Assembly: GCF_041296265.1 (NCBI RefSeq)
Contig: NC_091695.1
Location: 14,181,001 to 14,245,000, forward strand
Source of the DNA: Equus caballus
Taxonomy: Eukaryota; Chordata; Mammalia; Perissodactyla; Equidae
Length of the DNA: 64,000 nucleotides
Reading direction: 5' to 3'
A program made the translations under genes and the position numbers. The number at the start of each line of letters is the position of its first letter. Position 1 is the stretch's first letter. Positions 37,475 to 48,734 of the stretch are shown here, piece by piece. The notes beneath the pieces are model-generated. The model ran no database searches. It was not told where the DNA came from and saw only the letters and a list, made by a program, of their open reading frames with translations.

Positions 37475-38815
37475 ATAATGCCTTAAGATACAAAAAGTTA
37501 TACCCAAAGGAAGGGATATTGCACAGTAGTTAGTTCAGTTTGGCCAACCTCTTCACCCCAACATCACAGTACTGTGATTTTACAAATCCTTCAAGCTCTT
37601 CCGAAACACAACTGAGTTGATCATTTATGTACTCCTTCTCCCACCGTCCCTACCCAAGGAATGACTTGAAAGACACAGGGAAAATGAGCAACAGGTCATT
37701 TACCTGATGGAAGCAGAAACTTCAGAGCTGTACCAGGAGTTGGGGAATAGATCTGAAGCCCAAGGATATCCTCCCATGCAAATGCAAACACCCAATGCAG
37801 ACTAAGTATTCTACAAGATCTTGCAAATAGCCTCAAATGAGCAAAATGGGTTAGTCGCATTGAGAACATTGTCTTCTCATTCAAAGGTGGGAGAGAATGG
37901 AAGAAGGTGAACAATGAAGGAAGAATCTTGAATGGCTCTAAAAATTGTCAGGCTCAGTGGTCTTTGGAGTGTGTCAGCATCACAGACATATATACACATA
38001 TTATTTTAAAATCATTTAAAAAGGACAAATACCCATACTTCTTTCATCCAGCACTGCTAATAAGGCCATGAGCATTTATATACATTTCCATTCCTTATTG
38101 TGTAAAATATACTGCATTATCTCTATAAGAGCACACTAAATCTGCAATAAAGTGGCATTAGTGAAAGATATAAGATCAATATAAATCTTTTCTAGTTACA
38201 ACTTTGGAATCTGATAAAACGTGCTGCTTGGCCAATCTGACTTGGTGAATACCAAAGTTTTGGAACTTAAGATGTGCTGAATTATGCCTTCTAGCTGTGT
38301 GATTCAGTGCCAATCCCCAAGCCACTATTATGTGGCTTGTCATGATCTTTGAAATTTTTTTAAAACTGTGCTTCATTATAATTATATCCCTTTATGCTAG
38401 ACAAAATTTTACGTGCTGAGTAATATGGCTTGTGCTGCACCAGTGCTGCACATATAACTGGGACTGTGCTGATGCATGGGAAGGTCTCCTACACTCCTCT
38501 TCCCATCCTTCAAAAATAATTTTCCGCATTCACTTGTGGTGTGTGCAATTTATAGCATGAAGAACAACAGATCAATAAGAAAATTTCCCTTAATACACTT
38601 AGGTACATTATGAGAAAGAAAAGGGAATATGCAAACCTTGAATAGGGAAGTGCTTAAGGTGTGGTAAGTTCACCAATACTGAAAGCAGAACACATGTACC
38701 TGACTAATAATTCTTCCAAAGATTGATCTTCTTTGACCATTTAATTGCACTGATTTTAAACTTGGTTTTGTCCCCACTATAAATATGTTAGGAGATACTT
38801 CCAAGCCTTTAGCCT
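37475..38815. other. Unrecognised sequence between retroelements
   Basis: About 1.3 kb, less AT-rich than its surroundings in the first part (37520-37960). The 72-residue minus-strand frame at 37696-37914 has no signal or domain I recognise. It could be unique sequence or an unrecognised LTR or internal fragment. No gene is claimed. Confidence 0.4.
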
Positions 38816-38818
38816 CAT

Positions 38819-38985
38819 TGATGCAGGCTTGATGAGCCAAGGAGTGAAAAGAAATACTTCTTGGACTCTCAAAGTCTGGTGGCAGTGCTCTTTTATTCAG
38901 AGAAAAGCATGGGAACAGGACCCATGGGAAGTGAAGAGCAGCAATCTGTTGATGGCAGGGCTAAATTTATGAGGCATGGGAGATT
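38819..38985 (-). mobile_element. LTR fragment related to 36043-36713, antisense
   Basis: Read on the minus strand it matches the 3' quarter of the LTR at 36043-36713: the shared stretches are 'aaatttagcc', 'gggtcctgt', 'ataaaagagcactgcc' and 'gagagtccaagaa'. Its end is TGATGCAGG on the plus strand (reverse of an LTR ending in CA). It is cut off at about 38985 exactly where the 5' end of an L1 begins. Fossil fragment, same family as the solo LTR. Confidence 0.7.
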
Positions 38986-39332
38986 TCATCAAGATGGCAA
39001 AAAGCATAGGAAGACTCTGAACTCATCTCCTCCCATAAACACAACCAGGTTACAACTATGTTTGGAAAAATTACCCTGGATTGAAAACTGAAAACTGTAT
39101 TAAAAGAACTCCCATAAAAAGAGACAGTCCTGACTAAGGCAGAAGAGGCAAAAATTCCTTCTGGAGAGGAAAAACCCACATTTGGGAGCAGTGGAGCTTC
39201 TCAGCTGTCCAGGCAGGAGTCACCCTAAGGTACACAGCCCTCCCTGGAGAACTGAGGTCCAGAGCAGGAGCCGATACTGCTGTAAGCATACCTCAGACTC
39301 AGCCCAACTGAGATGAGGGTCTTACTGTCTGG

Positions 39333-39909
39333 TGACAAATGAAAATGGCAAGCAATAGGATATATTGGAGTATATGAGGAAGCCATTTTGTGTAAACATA
39401 ATTCGGCCTGACCTTGTCTTTCCAAAAAGGCCTGACCAAGGCCATTGAGCATGCATTGTATATCTGCTTTAGAGATTCCCTATGGCAAGAACAAAGGCCC
39501 TTGAGATAAAGGTGAAACTTCCCTCCCCCTCCCAACATTGGTATTCCCTTAAGGATTAAGCATCTTTCTTTAGGCTAGGAACTGATTGCTGCACTCACCT
39601 CTGACCACCCAGCTCGAGACAATAGTCTTGCCTCCTGCTATTCCCTCTGAGATAGCAGACCCACTACCTGCTGTGTCCATCAAGCTCTGTGCTGACAGGG
39701 CAATCTTGTGACTATTATGGGAGGGACATTTCAATCATATGTAAAGCATCCTTGGTGGGGGTATATAACCATGCTGTATACCTCACTTCTTTGGTGCCCT
39801 TTCTTCCTTTGGGAAGAAAAGCACTGGGCCATGGTCCTCAGATTTCAGCTCAGAATAAACTCACCCAAATTTTCAATTACAGATTGGTTATGGATTATTT
39901 TCATTGACA
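39333..39909 (+). mobile_element. Solo LTR of an endogenous retrovirus, inside L1 5' UTR
   Basis: A 577-base block TG...CA flanked by 4-base direct repeats CTGG (39329-39332 and 39910-39913). Promoter-like GGTATATAACC near 39759 and polyadenylation-like AATAAA near 39855 sit in the right order. A sister copy of the same family lies at 61627-62213. The 4-base target repeat fits a class I (gammaretrovirus-like, ERV1) element. No internal viral region remains. Fossil. It is younger than the L1 it interrupts. Confidence 0.85.
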
Positions 39910-41078
39910 CTGGCTTCACTGGCTATTAACTGCAGCAAGGATACCCCCAGAAAAGCTTTCAGAAGAAAGCCCAAAAGACCCAGGTCTTAAAGGGCCCACG
40001 CACAAACTCACTATTTCAGGAACCTAAAATCACCATAGAGAAGGTTGACAGTACTTTGGTGAATCAAGACTCACCTGGTGGGCTCTGGGGGCAACTTGGT
40101 GAGGAAGGACCTCTCTGTAGATTGAGACATTGGTGGGGCCCATTGTTCTGACCTGGTCCGGGTGTGCTGACACAGACCCCAGTGGATGCCATTGAGGTTC
40201 TTCCCTTGGCCTGTTAGCCCAGGGGTCTGCTACACCCACTAGAGCATGGATTAAATCCAGTTCATCGGGCAGGCAGCCCACCCTAGAGAATGGCCCCACC
40301 CAACAGCAAGCCCTCAGGCTATTTGTCAGCCTGCATTGACTGGGTGCCTTTATCCTCCACAGTCAGGTGAGTGTGTCCACCTCTGTGGGGCAGGGCCTGT
40401 GTGAAGACCAGGTGAACTGTGCTGGACATTGGTGGGGGTGGGGACCTCTGCAGGGGGACATTGGGGTACTCTCCAGTGGGTTGGGAAGTGTGCACAGACC
40501 AGGACTGTGTTGACAGTGTGTGTGATCCTGTGGGGGAGAGGCTTATCAGCCGCAGAAGACCTGTGCTTCACAAATAGCCATAAAAAGGATCAGTCCCACC
40601 TTCCAAAGCCTGAAACAATGAAGTGCTCCCATGCCTAGGTCCAGCCCTACTCAGCTGCACTCCTGAGAGAAATGACAACAGCCTTGTAGGCCTGAGGCAT
40701 ATAGCAACTGTAAACCCCTGAACCTAGCAACCAGATACACTGGGTACCAACCCAATTAAGAGGAAAACTGCAATAGGAGTGTGCTGATATACTTTGTAGC
40801 CAATGGTGCTGAGGCTCCCCCAGCTGGGTTTACAAACAGCTGGCCAGTGAAGGAAAGACTAGACTCCCTGGGTACCTGTATTAACAGCAAGCCTGCCACA
40901 GCAGAAAGACACAAGTAGCCCTCAAAGGGGTCACTCCTGGATCATTTAGACTGGTGTCAAGAGGGAAGCACACTGCTGGGCCTCATAAGGCATCTGTTAC
41001 ATAAGGCCACTTCTCCAAGATCAGAAGATATAGCTGACTCACCTAGTACATAGAAATAAGCACAGAGAAAGAGGCATA

Positions 41079-42028
41079 ATGAAGAGACAAAGGAATACAT
41101 TCCAAGCAAGGGAACAGGACAAAACCCCAGAAAAAGGACTAAATGAAACAGAAACAAGTGCCCTACTTGACAAAAAGTTCAAATACAATCTCATAAGGAT
41201 GCTGACAGATATTGGGAGAAAACTGGATGAACACAGTGAGCTCATCATCAAAGAACTGGAAAATATAAAAAAGAACCAATCAGAAATGAAGAATACAATG
41301 CTGGAAATGAAAAATTCACTAGAGGGACTCAATAGCAGAGTAGAGGATGCAGAAGAATGGATCAGCAAGCTAGAAGAAAAACTAGAGGAAATCATCCACG
41401 GTGAACAGGAAAAAGAAAAAAGAATTAGACAGAATGAGATTAGTCTAAGGGAACTCTGGGACCATATCAAGCACACTAACATTCAGATTATAGGTGTCCC
41501 AGAAGTAGAAGAGAGAGATAAAGGGGAAGAAAAATTATTTGAAGAAATAATAGATGAAAATTTTCCTAACCTAAGTATGGAAACAGACATCCAAGTACAG
41601 GATGCACAGAGAGCTCCAAACAAGATAAGCCCAAAGAGGCCCACACCAAGACACAGTGTAATTAAAATGTCCAAAATTAAAGATAAAGAGATAATCCTAA
41701 AAGCAGCAAGAGAAAGGCAACAAGGGACAGACAAAGGAAAGCCTATAAGGTCATCAGCAGACTTCTCAGCGGAAACCCTAGAGGCGAGAAGAGGATGGCA
41801 TGATGTATTCAAAGTACTAAAGGGAAAAAACCTACGGCCATGAATACTCTAGCCATAGAGGCTGTCATTCAGAATGGAAGGAGAGATAAAGAGCTTTCCA
41901 GACAAGAAAAATTAAAGGAGTTTATCACCAAGAAACCAGTTCTACAAGAAACGCTGAAGGGACTTATTAAATGGGAAAGCGATGACAACAGAGATAAAAA
42001 CAATTATCAAAAGAAAAAAAGGCAATAA
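41079..42028 (+). pseudogene. L1 ORF1: L1 ORF1 (nucleic-acid-binding protein), frameshifted near the end
   Basis: An open frame of 254 residues from the ATG at 41079 is the LINE-1 ORF1 protein, an RNA-binding trimer that coats L1 RNA. Residues about 45-125 are a heptad-rich coiled coil (KLDEHSELIIKELENIKKNQ...). NIQIIGVPE at 134-142 begins the RRM domain, and RRGWHDVFKVLKGKNLRP at 237-254 belongs to the C-terminal domain. The frame is then lost: the normal continuation LSFRMEGEIKSFPDK appears in another frame near 41860-41910, and KLKEFITKKPVLQETLKGLI (41840-42028 frame) completes the C-terminus. Two shifts, so no functional ORF1 protein. The 147- and 109-residue minus-strand frames here are shadows. 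Confidence 0.92.
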
Positions 42029-42469
42029 AATCACTTGTAATGGTAAAAGTATAGTAAAGGTAGAAGATCAGCTACCTGTGAAGATAATATGAATGTTGAA
42101 AGACAAATGTGCTAAAATAATCTACTTCAATGATAAGAGGGTAATGGATAGAAACACTAAACAAGAGACTATATATGATTTCAAAAACATAAAATGTGGG
42201 AGGAGGGGAGTGAAAAAGCAGAGCTCTTAGAAAGAGGTCAAGCTAAAGAGTCTGTCAATTCAATATAGACTGTCATATACATAGAATATTATATAGGATC
42301 CTCATGGTAACCACAAATCAGAAACCTATACTAAGTGAGCAAAAAAAGTAAGACAAAAGAAATTACAACATATCACTAAAGAAAGCCATCAAACCACAAG
42401 GGAAGAGAACAAGAGAAAAAGAAAGGAACAGAGAAGAACTACTAAAACACTCAGAAAACAAGTAGCAAA

Positions 42470-42546
42470 ATGGTAATAAATACATATTTATCAATAGCTA
42501 CTTTAAATGTCAATGGACTAAATGCTCCAATCAAAAGGCATAGGCT
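42470..42546 (+). pseudogene. L1 ORF2: L1 ORF2 N-terminus, truncated
   Basis: From the ATG at 42470 about 25 residues match the start of L1 ORF2 (LSIATLNVNGLNAPIKRHR), the opening strand of the apurinic endonuclease domain including the conserved Asn (LNVNG). The frame then runs into the SINE at 42547. Reverse transcriptase is absent. Confidence 0.88.
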
Positions 42547-42790
42547 GGGGGCCAGCTCGGTAGCACAGTGGTTAAGTGAGCACATCCCACTTCTGTGGCC
42601 TGGGGTTCGCCAGTTCGGATCCCGGGTGCAGACACGTCACCATTTGGCAAGCCATGCTGTGGTAGGCATCCCACATATAAAGTAGAGGAAAATAGGCATC
42701 GATATTAGCTCAGGGCCAGTCTTCCTCAGCAAAAAGAGGAAGATTAGCAGCAGATCTTATCTCAGGGCTAATCTTCCTCCAAAGAAAACC
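42547..42790 (+). repeat. Equine SINE (ERE), sense, at the L1 breakpoint
   Basis: Sense ERE copy: GGGGGCCAGCTCGGTAGCAC, AGTGGTTAAGTGAGCAC, ending 'gggctaatcttcctccaaagaaaacc'. L1 sequence is on its left only, so the SINE sits at the edge of a deletion or the deletion used it. No convincing direct repeats are seen around it. Confidence 0.9.
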
Positions 42791-42859
42791 ATGTGTGTAT
42801 ATGTATATATATGCTTTTAGAATACGTAAGTGTATGTGTATGTATATTTTTTTTAAATA

Positions 42860-42995
42860 AGATGAAGCAACTGAGTTCTAAGAGAACCATTGACTTGCCC
42901 AGGGCCACACAGCTGAAAACTGACAGACCCAGGAAGCAAACGTGGGTCTCTGATTCTGAGTCTGTACTCTTAACTGCTGTTTCCATTGTAGTGGT
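42860..42995 (+). repeat. MIR SINE
   Basis: Sense MIR: 'ttgacttgcccagggccacacagctg' followed by 'cccaggaagcaaacgtgggtctctgattctgagtctgtactcttaactgct', very close to the MIR core and 3' part. Ancient. Confidence 0.85.
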
Positions 42996-42999
42996 GCTC

Positions 43000-44040
43000 A
43001 AAGAGGAGGCTTAAAGACAAGTGTTAGATCAGCTGTCAGAGGAGCCAGGACACTCCTCACACCAAGCAACAAGATCAAGAATGAGAAGAGAAGAGATCCA
43101 AGAAGTGGCTGCTTTTTACTATTGAAGCTCAGATAACGTGATCTCAAATACATTGAAGATATGAACACATTTACGTTCTCTAAACCCCACAATCCATCCA
43201 AAAGAAAAGTCTCACTCACTTGTTTGCACTTGGCAGCAGGTACTTGAAGCATTTGAAAAGCTGACACTATAGCTCCTCCCTGGAGCTAGTCCCTCAAAGA
43301 AAGTCTTTCTGTCACTGTCTCCTTGGCAACTCCACTGAATCTGACCACTCTGACTGGTCACATTTACTACTGAAAAGGTTCCAGGTCCTCACTGATATTA
43401 ATCTCAGTGGCTGTAGATGTGAATGGAACCAAATCACAGTTGGAGCCTAGAACACAGGAAAGAAAAACACACAAACTAATAAAATGTCACCTCTGAAATT
43501 CAACAAATTTTTTATTATAATTTTTAAAACGTATCATAGTTCCTTCATCACCCCTTCTCTTGCTTTAAAATATCACCTCTGTGCATAGATGTTTTCTTCT
43601 TTTGCACCATTGATTGAAGCCAGCACAAGGTACCTACCAGCATATTTACCAAATGATTAACAAGGAAGAAAAAGCAGCTACTCTCCCCACTGTTCGCACA
43701 GGCTATGCATAATTGCTGTTCTTAATTGAGATTTGTTTTATTAGATGGTTTCAGCAAGATCTGCCCTGTTTATATGGCACTGGGGGAACATTTTAATTAT
43801 TTTATCTCTATGGTTCACAGACTTTGGGATTTTACCAATCAGAAAAAAAAAATGCCCCCAAAGTTTGAGAAAAGACAAAAGCTACCAATTTTATATTTTT
43901 TCCAAAAGGTACATTAAAAAAACAAAACTACCAAATACTATTAACTTTATTTCTTATAGACAGGAATTAGGACCAAAAAAGTTAGTAAGGTCATTATCCC
44001 AGAATAAACAGTGCTTTCAACTGAATATATTTAGCCTCAT
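43000..44040. other. Unrecognised sequence left of second duplication
   Basis: About 43020-43460 is moderately GC-rich with short frames on both strands. 43500-44040 is AT-rich. No gene or repeat confidently recognised. In the right-hand copy of the duplication the equivalent flank holds the OR8J gene (about 0.8 kb from the edge). No OR residue motif is visible here. Confidence 0.45.
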
Positions 44041-46146
44041 TAAAACTTACTGTAATATTCTTTTTATAAACATCCTTATTTTATAGAATTTCTATTATAA
44101 TTGCCTGTATTTTCCAAAGTCTCAGCATACTATTATGAGATAACTGAATATTTTCCTAGAGATGTTTGTTTCAAAGACATTCACCTACTCCTTTCTAAGC
44201 CAAATAGAGTCACTTCCCAATCACGATGGATAGCTCCAGTGGGGAGCACCTGGCCCAAACAATTCCTATCATAGTCTCCTATTAGCAAACATATCAACTA
44301 TCAGCCAAAACAATTACTTCCAAATTCTATCAGCTCCTGTATTTCCACTGAAATCTAGAGTGTTGATGGTTATGTACTTTATTTTAAACTTCAATAAGAA
44401 ATTTTAAAAAGCAGCTGTTTTAAATCACAAACATATTAATTGTCTATTTTTTCTTTCAAAGCTCCATATGTATGATTTACCTAATTTCCATGAAAACTTT
44501 AAATACTTTCCCATCCTAAGTATCTCCTTCTTCTACTTCCTCAGGTCAAGCTTTCATTAACACTGTCATTGACTAGTGTATCCTTCTTGGTGTCCAGGCC
44601 ATGACTCTCACATTAGCTGATAGGTAAATGAGAGTCATTAAAGCTTTTTGAGTAATCAAGACGTAATCAGAGTTATTTTTTAGAATAATTGAAATATGCT
44701 TTAGCCTACTTTTCAATGCATTCCACAATCAGGTCCATATCACATTTCTAGTCATATTGCCCTACCTAGCACCATTGAAGATTTTCATCTCTGGCCTTCC
44801 AAGTCCTTACTCATATTGGTTTCTCTAAGTGGATTACTCCACTTTTTTGTAAGAAACAGCACGTTATCTGAAAGAAGTGTGCCCACCATTTGTATCAGTG
44901 GCCCCATGCGATCAGAAACTGGAAATGAATAAAATGTCCAATTAGGATAACACACTTGACTTTGGAGTAGTTAAGAATGTCATTCCTGATAATACTCCCG
45001 GCTTTTTCAATGTTCTTATGAATACTGATGAGTAGTGGGAGGGTGAAAAGATGAGAGAGTTGTTCTTAAAAAGCATCGTGTTTTATGGCTAATGAATAAA
45101 AATAATAGCCTTAAAAAGTGTATATAGAAAAAATTTCTACGTATGTAGAAATATTTTTATTAGAAAATGATAAGGCAGAATATAAACAATGTAAATTTAT
45201 TTTTGAATATCTTATTTTAATTCAGTTGAACTAAGGACTACTTAGGAAACGAACATTTTCCTTTTAGGTTTTATTTCCTCCTTGAGAATGTTATAGAGGT
45301 TCTGTTGTATCAAACCGGAAATCTCTGGGTCTCCAGTTTCTTGAAGTTTGCTCCTGCTTATGCAGTGACATTCCTCAAAGAGAAGTCCTTCTTTTTGAGA
45401 TCTTCTCAAGTAAAATGTTGGCAGATTATTTTACTGTGGGTCAGATGGTTTAGCTAAACATATTTTATTATTGCATTGACTACATATTACATGTATAGAT
45501 ATACATATACATACATTTGCCTGTATGTCGTCAAAGTAATGGAAAATTTTCCTAAGAAAATTTGCGATCTACAGGTATATTCTCCAAAAGGAGCATCATT
45601 TGGAGTTTGAGAAGTTGTATATCCAGTTTTCTATCACAGGTTATCCTGTAAAACATGCATTTTTCATTTTAACTAATATTACAGAAATAAAACTAAGATA
45701 TAAAAGAACTCTGTGAGCAAAAATCCATTGTTTAAGTGTTGATATGATTTGTTCATGTGCATAAGATGTAATGATTCCAGTTCTAATTTGGAAACATAAA
45801 AGCTGGATCATATTTGACACTCTGTATTCCAAAAAAGGTTATAAATCTTGGAAACAAAACTTAAACATTGTGAAAATGATGTGGCTCATTTTAAGGTATA
45901 GTTTTGTATCTTTTTAAGGCAGAATCTGTTTCAGGTGCTTAGCAAGAATTTCCACGTTGTTGTGGTGATGAGTTGATGGGGCTCTGTAAACCTTTGAGAG
46001 CTAAATTCTAAAGCACAGGTGAATCAAGAATCCACAAATTGCCCTTTATATCCTTGGAGAAGATGTCTCCTGGGGTCGGTTTCTTAAGAAGATATCCCTC
46101 TAGAAGTTCAACCAGACACCCCATGAGTCTTTGTTGCACTCTGGGC

Positions 46147-46355
46147 AACAAAGACTGAAATGAAGATGGGTGCAAGCAATGGATGGGTTCTGTGGATCCT
46201 GACCAGGAAATGAATTCAGATCACAAAAGTGACAGCTCCAAATCTTAATCACCAGACCACTGGGCTGGCTCCACACTATATCCTAGGTCACAATTACTAC
46301 AATTTCTATCACCATAGATTCATTTTACGTGTTTTAGAAATTCATATGAATGGAA
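46147..46355 (-). repeat. Insertion copying a SINE head plus flank from 48.6-48.8 kb
   Basis: About 210 bases absent from the matching place in the other duplicate (between 60530 and 60540). It consists of part of the tRNA/RTE-type SINE (46190-46272, ending 'gggctggctccac') and then about 80 bases of L1-derived sequence ('ctatatcctaggtcacaattacta...') that is the same flank found beside the SINE at 48717-48790. See findings. Confidence 0.7.
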
Positions 46356-47164
46356 ATACATTATTGAAGTGAGTTCAGCTCCATGACAGCTAAGGGGCAC
46401 AGTGATTAAAATGTGCCTGTCAAAGTAACTCATTTGCATTCAGAGATTCATCTTTGAAAATGCAACATTGAAGAGCTGGAAACCATGGTCTAGAAGTGAA
46501 ATTAGAAGAAACTCTGTCTATAAATAATATTTTATGCCACTATCTCTGTTGTTATTGTTTTTCCCACTCTTACTTCAAAGAATACAATTAGCATAGTCCT
46601 TATCTCAAGGAATGGGGTAAAATGAATGTTAAAAGGAGGATGTGTTATCCAAATAATGATCCTCAGATAATAAAATTATAACTTTACTCTTTTCCTTATG
46701 ATGTATTTCAGGTGGGAAAAGGTAGAAGATAACTAGCAGGGAAGAGCCAAACACAGTGTTTAAAAATGAAGCCCTTTCATCATGTCTATAAATTTCCTGT
46801 CACACACAAAACATTTTTAAACACTGAATACTTTAGACATATATTTTCTTAATGCATGTAATGGCTAATAGAATTATGTAGATACGAAATTGCCCTGGGG
46901 CAATTCTCTTCTTTGAGACTTGAGTCCTCTGCAGCAAAACATATTTTTTGTCATAAGATTTTCCCCTTACAGGCCCTAAATTTAAAGCTGGAAGTCGACA
47001 TATATAGCAAAATGTCATTTATAAAAAGTATACATTTATGTCACATGGAACTGTAATGTATATTTTGTCAGAATCAAGAAAACAAAAAGATTCATATTTA
47101 CATTAGGATGCTTACTGGTGGTGGTAGAGGGTCTGGGTAGAGAAATAAAGATTACAGGTGTATT

Positions 47165-47565
47165 ATTTTGCCAGCACTGTGATAACAAGATAGCACAGAC
47201 TGGGTGGCTTCAACAATAGAAGTAAATTTTCTCAGTTGGAGACTAGAAGGCCAAGATCAGGGAGTTGGCAAGTTTGGTTTCTTTTGAGGCCTCTTCTTGG
47301 CTTGCAAATGGCCCCCTTCTTGCTATGTCTTCACATGGTCATTGCTGGGTCTGTGTACATGTCTGGTTTCTCTCTCTATGCCCCAATCACCTCTTCTTAT
47401 AGAGATATCAACAAGATTGTATTAAGACCCGTCTAGTGACCCCATTTGAATTTAATTACCTCTTTAAAGATGCTATATCCAAATAGACTCTCATTCTAAG
47501 ATACTGGGGATTAGGGCTTCAACATCCAAAACTTCATGGGACACAATTCAGCCCATAAGAAGTTG
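47165..47565 (-). mobile_element. MLT1-type MaLR LTR, antisense
   Basis: Antisense reading of a MaLR LTR of the MLT1 group: 'gcacagactgggtggcttcaac', 'aggccaagatcagggagttgg', 'cttttgaggcctcttcttggcttg', 'cacctcttcttatagagatatc', 'ggggattagggcttcaaca'. Its twin in the other duplicate is at 62218-62600. Ancient mammalian fossil, predating the duplication. The 66-residue frame at 47236-47436 is an artefact. Confidence 0.75.
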
Positions 47566-47971
47566 GAATGAAAAATAAATTGAGAGAGGGGCTTTGCCTG
47601 GCCCAATAAGTGTCATGAACTGAGGACCATAATTATTCCTAATTTTTTGCCTGAGGTCCAATAACAGTTGAAAATATGCGTATCTTCATTGTGCAGAAAA
47701 GTTGCTCCTGGAAATCTGTTCTGCAGAAGTAACACACATTATAAAAGATATAAAAGTCCTCATAAGAATATTAGTAATGTAGTGAAATACTGTAAACTAA
47801 ATATAGTTTGGAAATTTATCATGTAACTTATAGGCATTGGTATTTAGCATAATTTTTTATATCCTTTAAAGTTTGGCTATGTGAATTATATAGAAGTTCA
47901 AGAAAAGATTCTGAAAAGCAAATTAAAAATAGCATTAAAATGTAATTTGCATTGGTTTCTTTTAAAACAAC

Positions 47972-48139
47972 TTATTTATATATATATATTTATTTTTTTA
48001 ATTGAGATTCATAATAGTTTACTTCATTGTGAAATTTCAGTTGTACATTATTTCTTGACTGTCACCACACAAGTGTTCTCCTGTGCCCACCCGCCAGCCC
48101 CTTTCCCTGGTAACCACTGAACTGTTGTCCATGTGTTTG
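47972..48139 (-). repeat. Equine L1 3'-end insertion, antisense
   Basis: A short 5'-truncated L1 tail reading 'ttgtgaaatttcagttgtacatta...tttccctggtaaccactgaac', nearly the same tail as the young L1 at 55371. Direct repeats TAAAACAAC flank it (47963-47971 and 48140-48148). The other duplicate has an empty site near 63030. Inserted after the duplication. Confidence 0.9.
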
Positions 48140-48297
48140 TAAAACAACAAATTATTAAGGCATATTTTAGTTATAATAAAATGTCTACTGTGCATAGAGG
48201 ACATTTAAAAACTGACAATGCACGTTACTACTGCTGCTAGTTAAAGAGTATTCTCATCATGCCAAAATGTTCCTCAATATATCTTTGCAGTAAATTG

Positions 48298-48717
48298 CCC
48301 CACACTATATTGTTGTTAGTGCCACTAAGTTGATTTCAACTCATAGTGCCCCTGAATATGGCAGAGGTGAATCTTTCTGGATCATTTTTACGTCATCCTC
48401 CCATCTTCAGGTGCTTTATCAGGCAATTCTCTGCTGTTATTCATAGATTTTCATGGCTGTTTATTTTGGAAGTAGTGGCCAGGTCCTTCTTCCTAGTCTG
48501 TCTTAGTCTGAAAGCTTCACTGAAAGCTGTCCAACATGGGTGCTTCTGGTAATACAGGAATGACCAGTGGCATAGCTTTTAGCATCACAGCAACATGCAG
48601 CTGTCACAGTGTGACAACCAACAGATGAATGATGTGGATCCCTGACCAGGAAATGAATTCAGGTCAGAAAAGTGAAAGCTCCAAATCTTAACTGCTAAAC
48701 CACCAGGCTGGCTCCAC
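48298..48717 (-). repeat. Composite SINE: tRNA-like head with RTE-type LINE body
   Basis: On the minus strand it starts with a tRNA-like head (GGAGCCAGCCTGGTGGTTTA, GCAGTTAAGATTTGG). It then continues as sequence I recognise as the 3' end of RTE-clade LINEs ('ggtccttcttcctagtctgtcttagtctg' and 'ggcatagcttttagcatcacagcaacatg' on the plus strand), ending 'tgttgttagtgcca'. The other duplicate has an empty site (near 63205), and the flanks 'ACACTATAT' and 'ACCTTATAT' look like a diverged target-site duplication. Old but younger than the duplication. Confidence 0.75.
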
Positions 48718-48734
48718 CTTATATGCTAGGTCAC

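Larger units (their letters stand above)
38986..42546 (+). mobile_element. Equine L1 with 5' UTR, ORF1 and only the start of ORF2
   Basis: Begins near 'tttcatcaagatggcaaaaagcatagg', the style of an equine L1 5' UTR, runs about 2 kb of GC-richer 5' UTR (interrupted by a solo LTR at 39333-39909), then ORF1 (41079-42028) and an inter-ORF region. It ends just after the ORF2 start at 42470, where a frame reads LSIATLNVNGLNAPIKRHR, the beginning of the L1 endonuclease domain. ORF2 then stops against the SINE at 42547 and does not resume beyond it. A complete 5' end with a missing 3' end is the reverse of the usual L1 truncation and implies a later deletion or rearrangement. Relatively well preserved, so probably an intermediate-age equine lineage copy. 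Confidence 0.85.

Noticed and set aside
38425-38480. A stretch resembling U6 snRNA (GTGCTGCACC then CAGTGCTGCACATATAACT and later GATGCATGG)
   Set aside because: Only the GCACATATA core and a few scattered bases match. The rest of U6, including the ACAGAGA box and T-run end, is absent, so at best an extremely decayed pseudogene and quite possibly chance.
39225-40638. A series of GC-richer short frames that could suggest a coding region
   Set aside because: The region is L1 5' UTR with a solo LTR inside; frames are short, on both strands, and match no protein I recognise.
41039-41482. 147-residue minus-strand open frame
   Set aside because: Shadow of the low-stop antisense of the L1 ORF1 coiled-coil region; serine- and phenylalanine-rich with no independent evidence.
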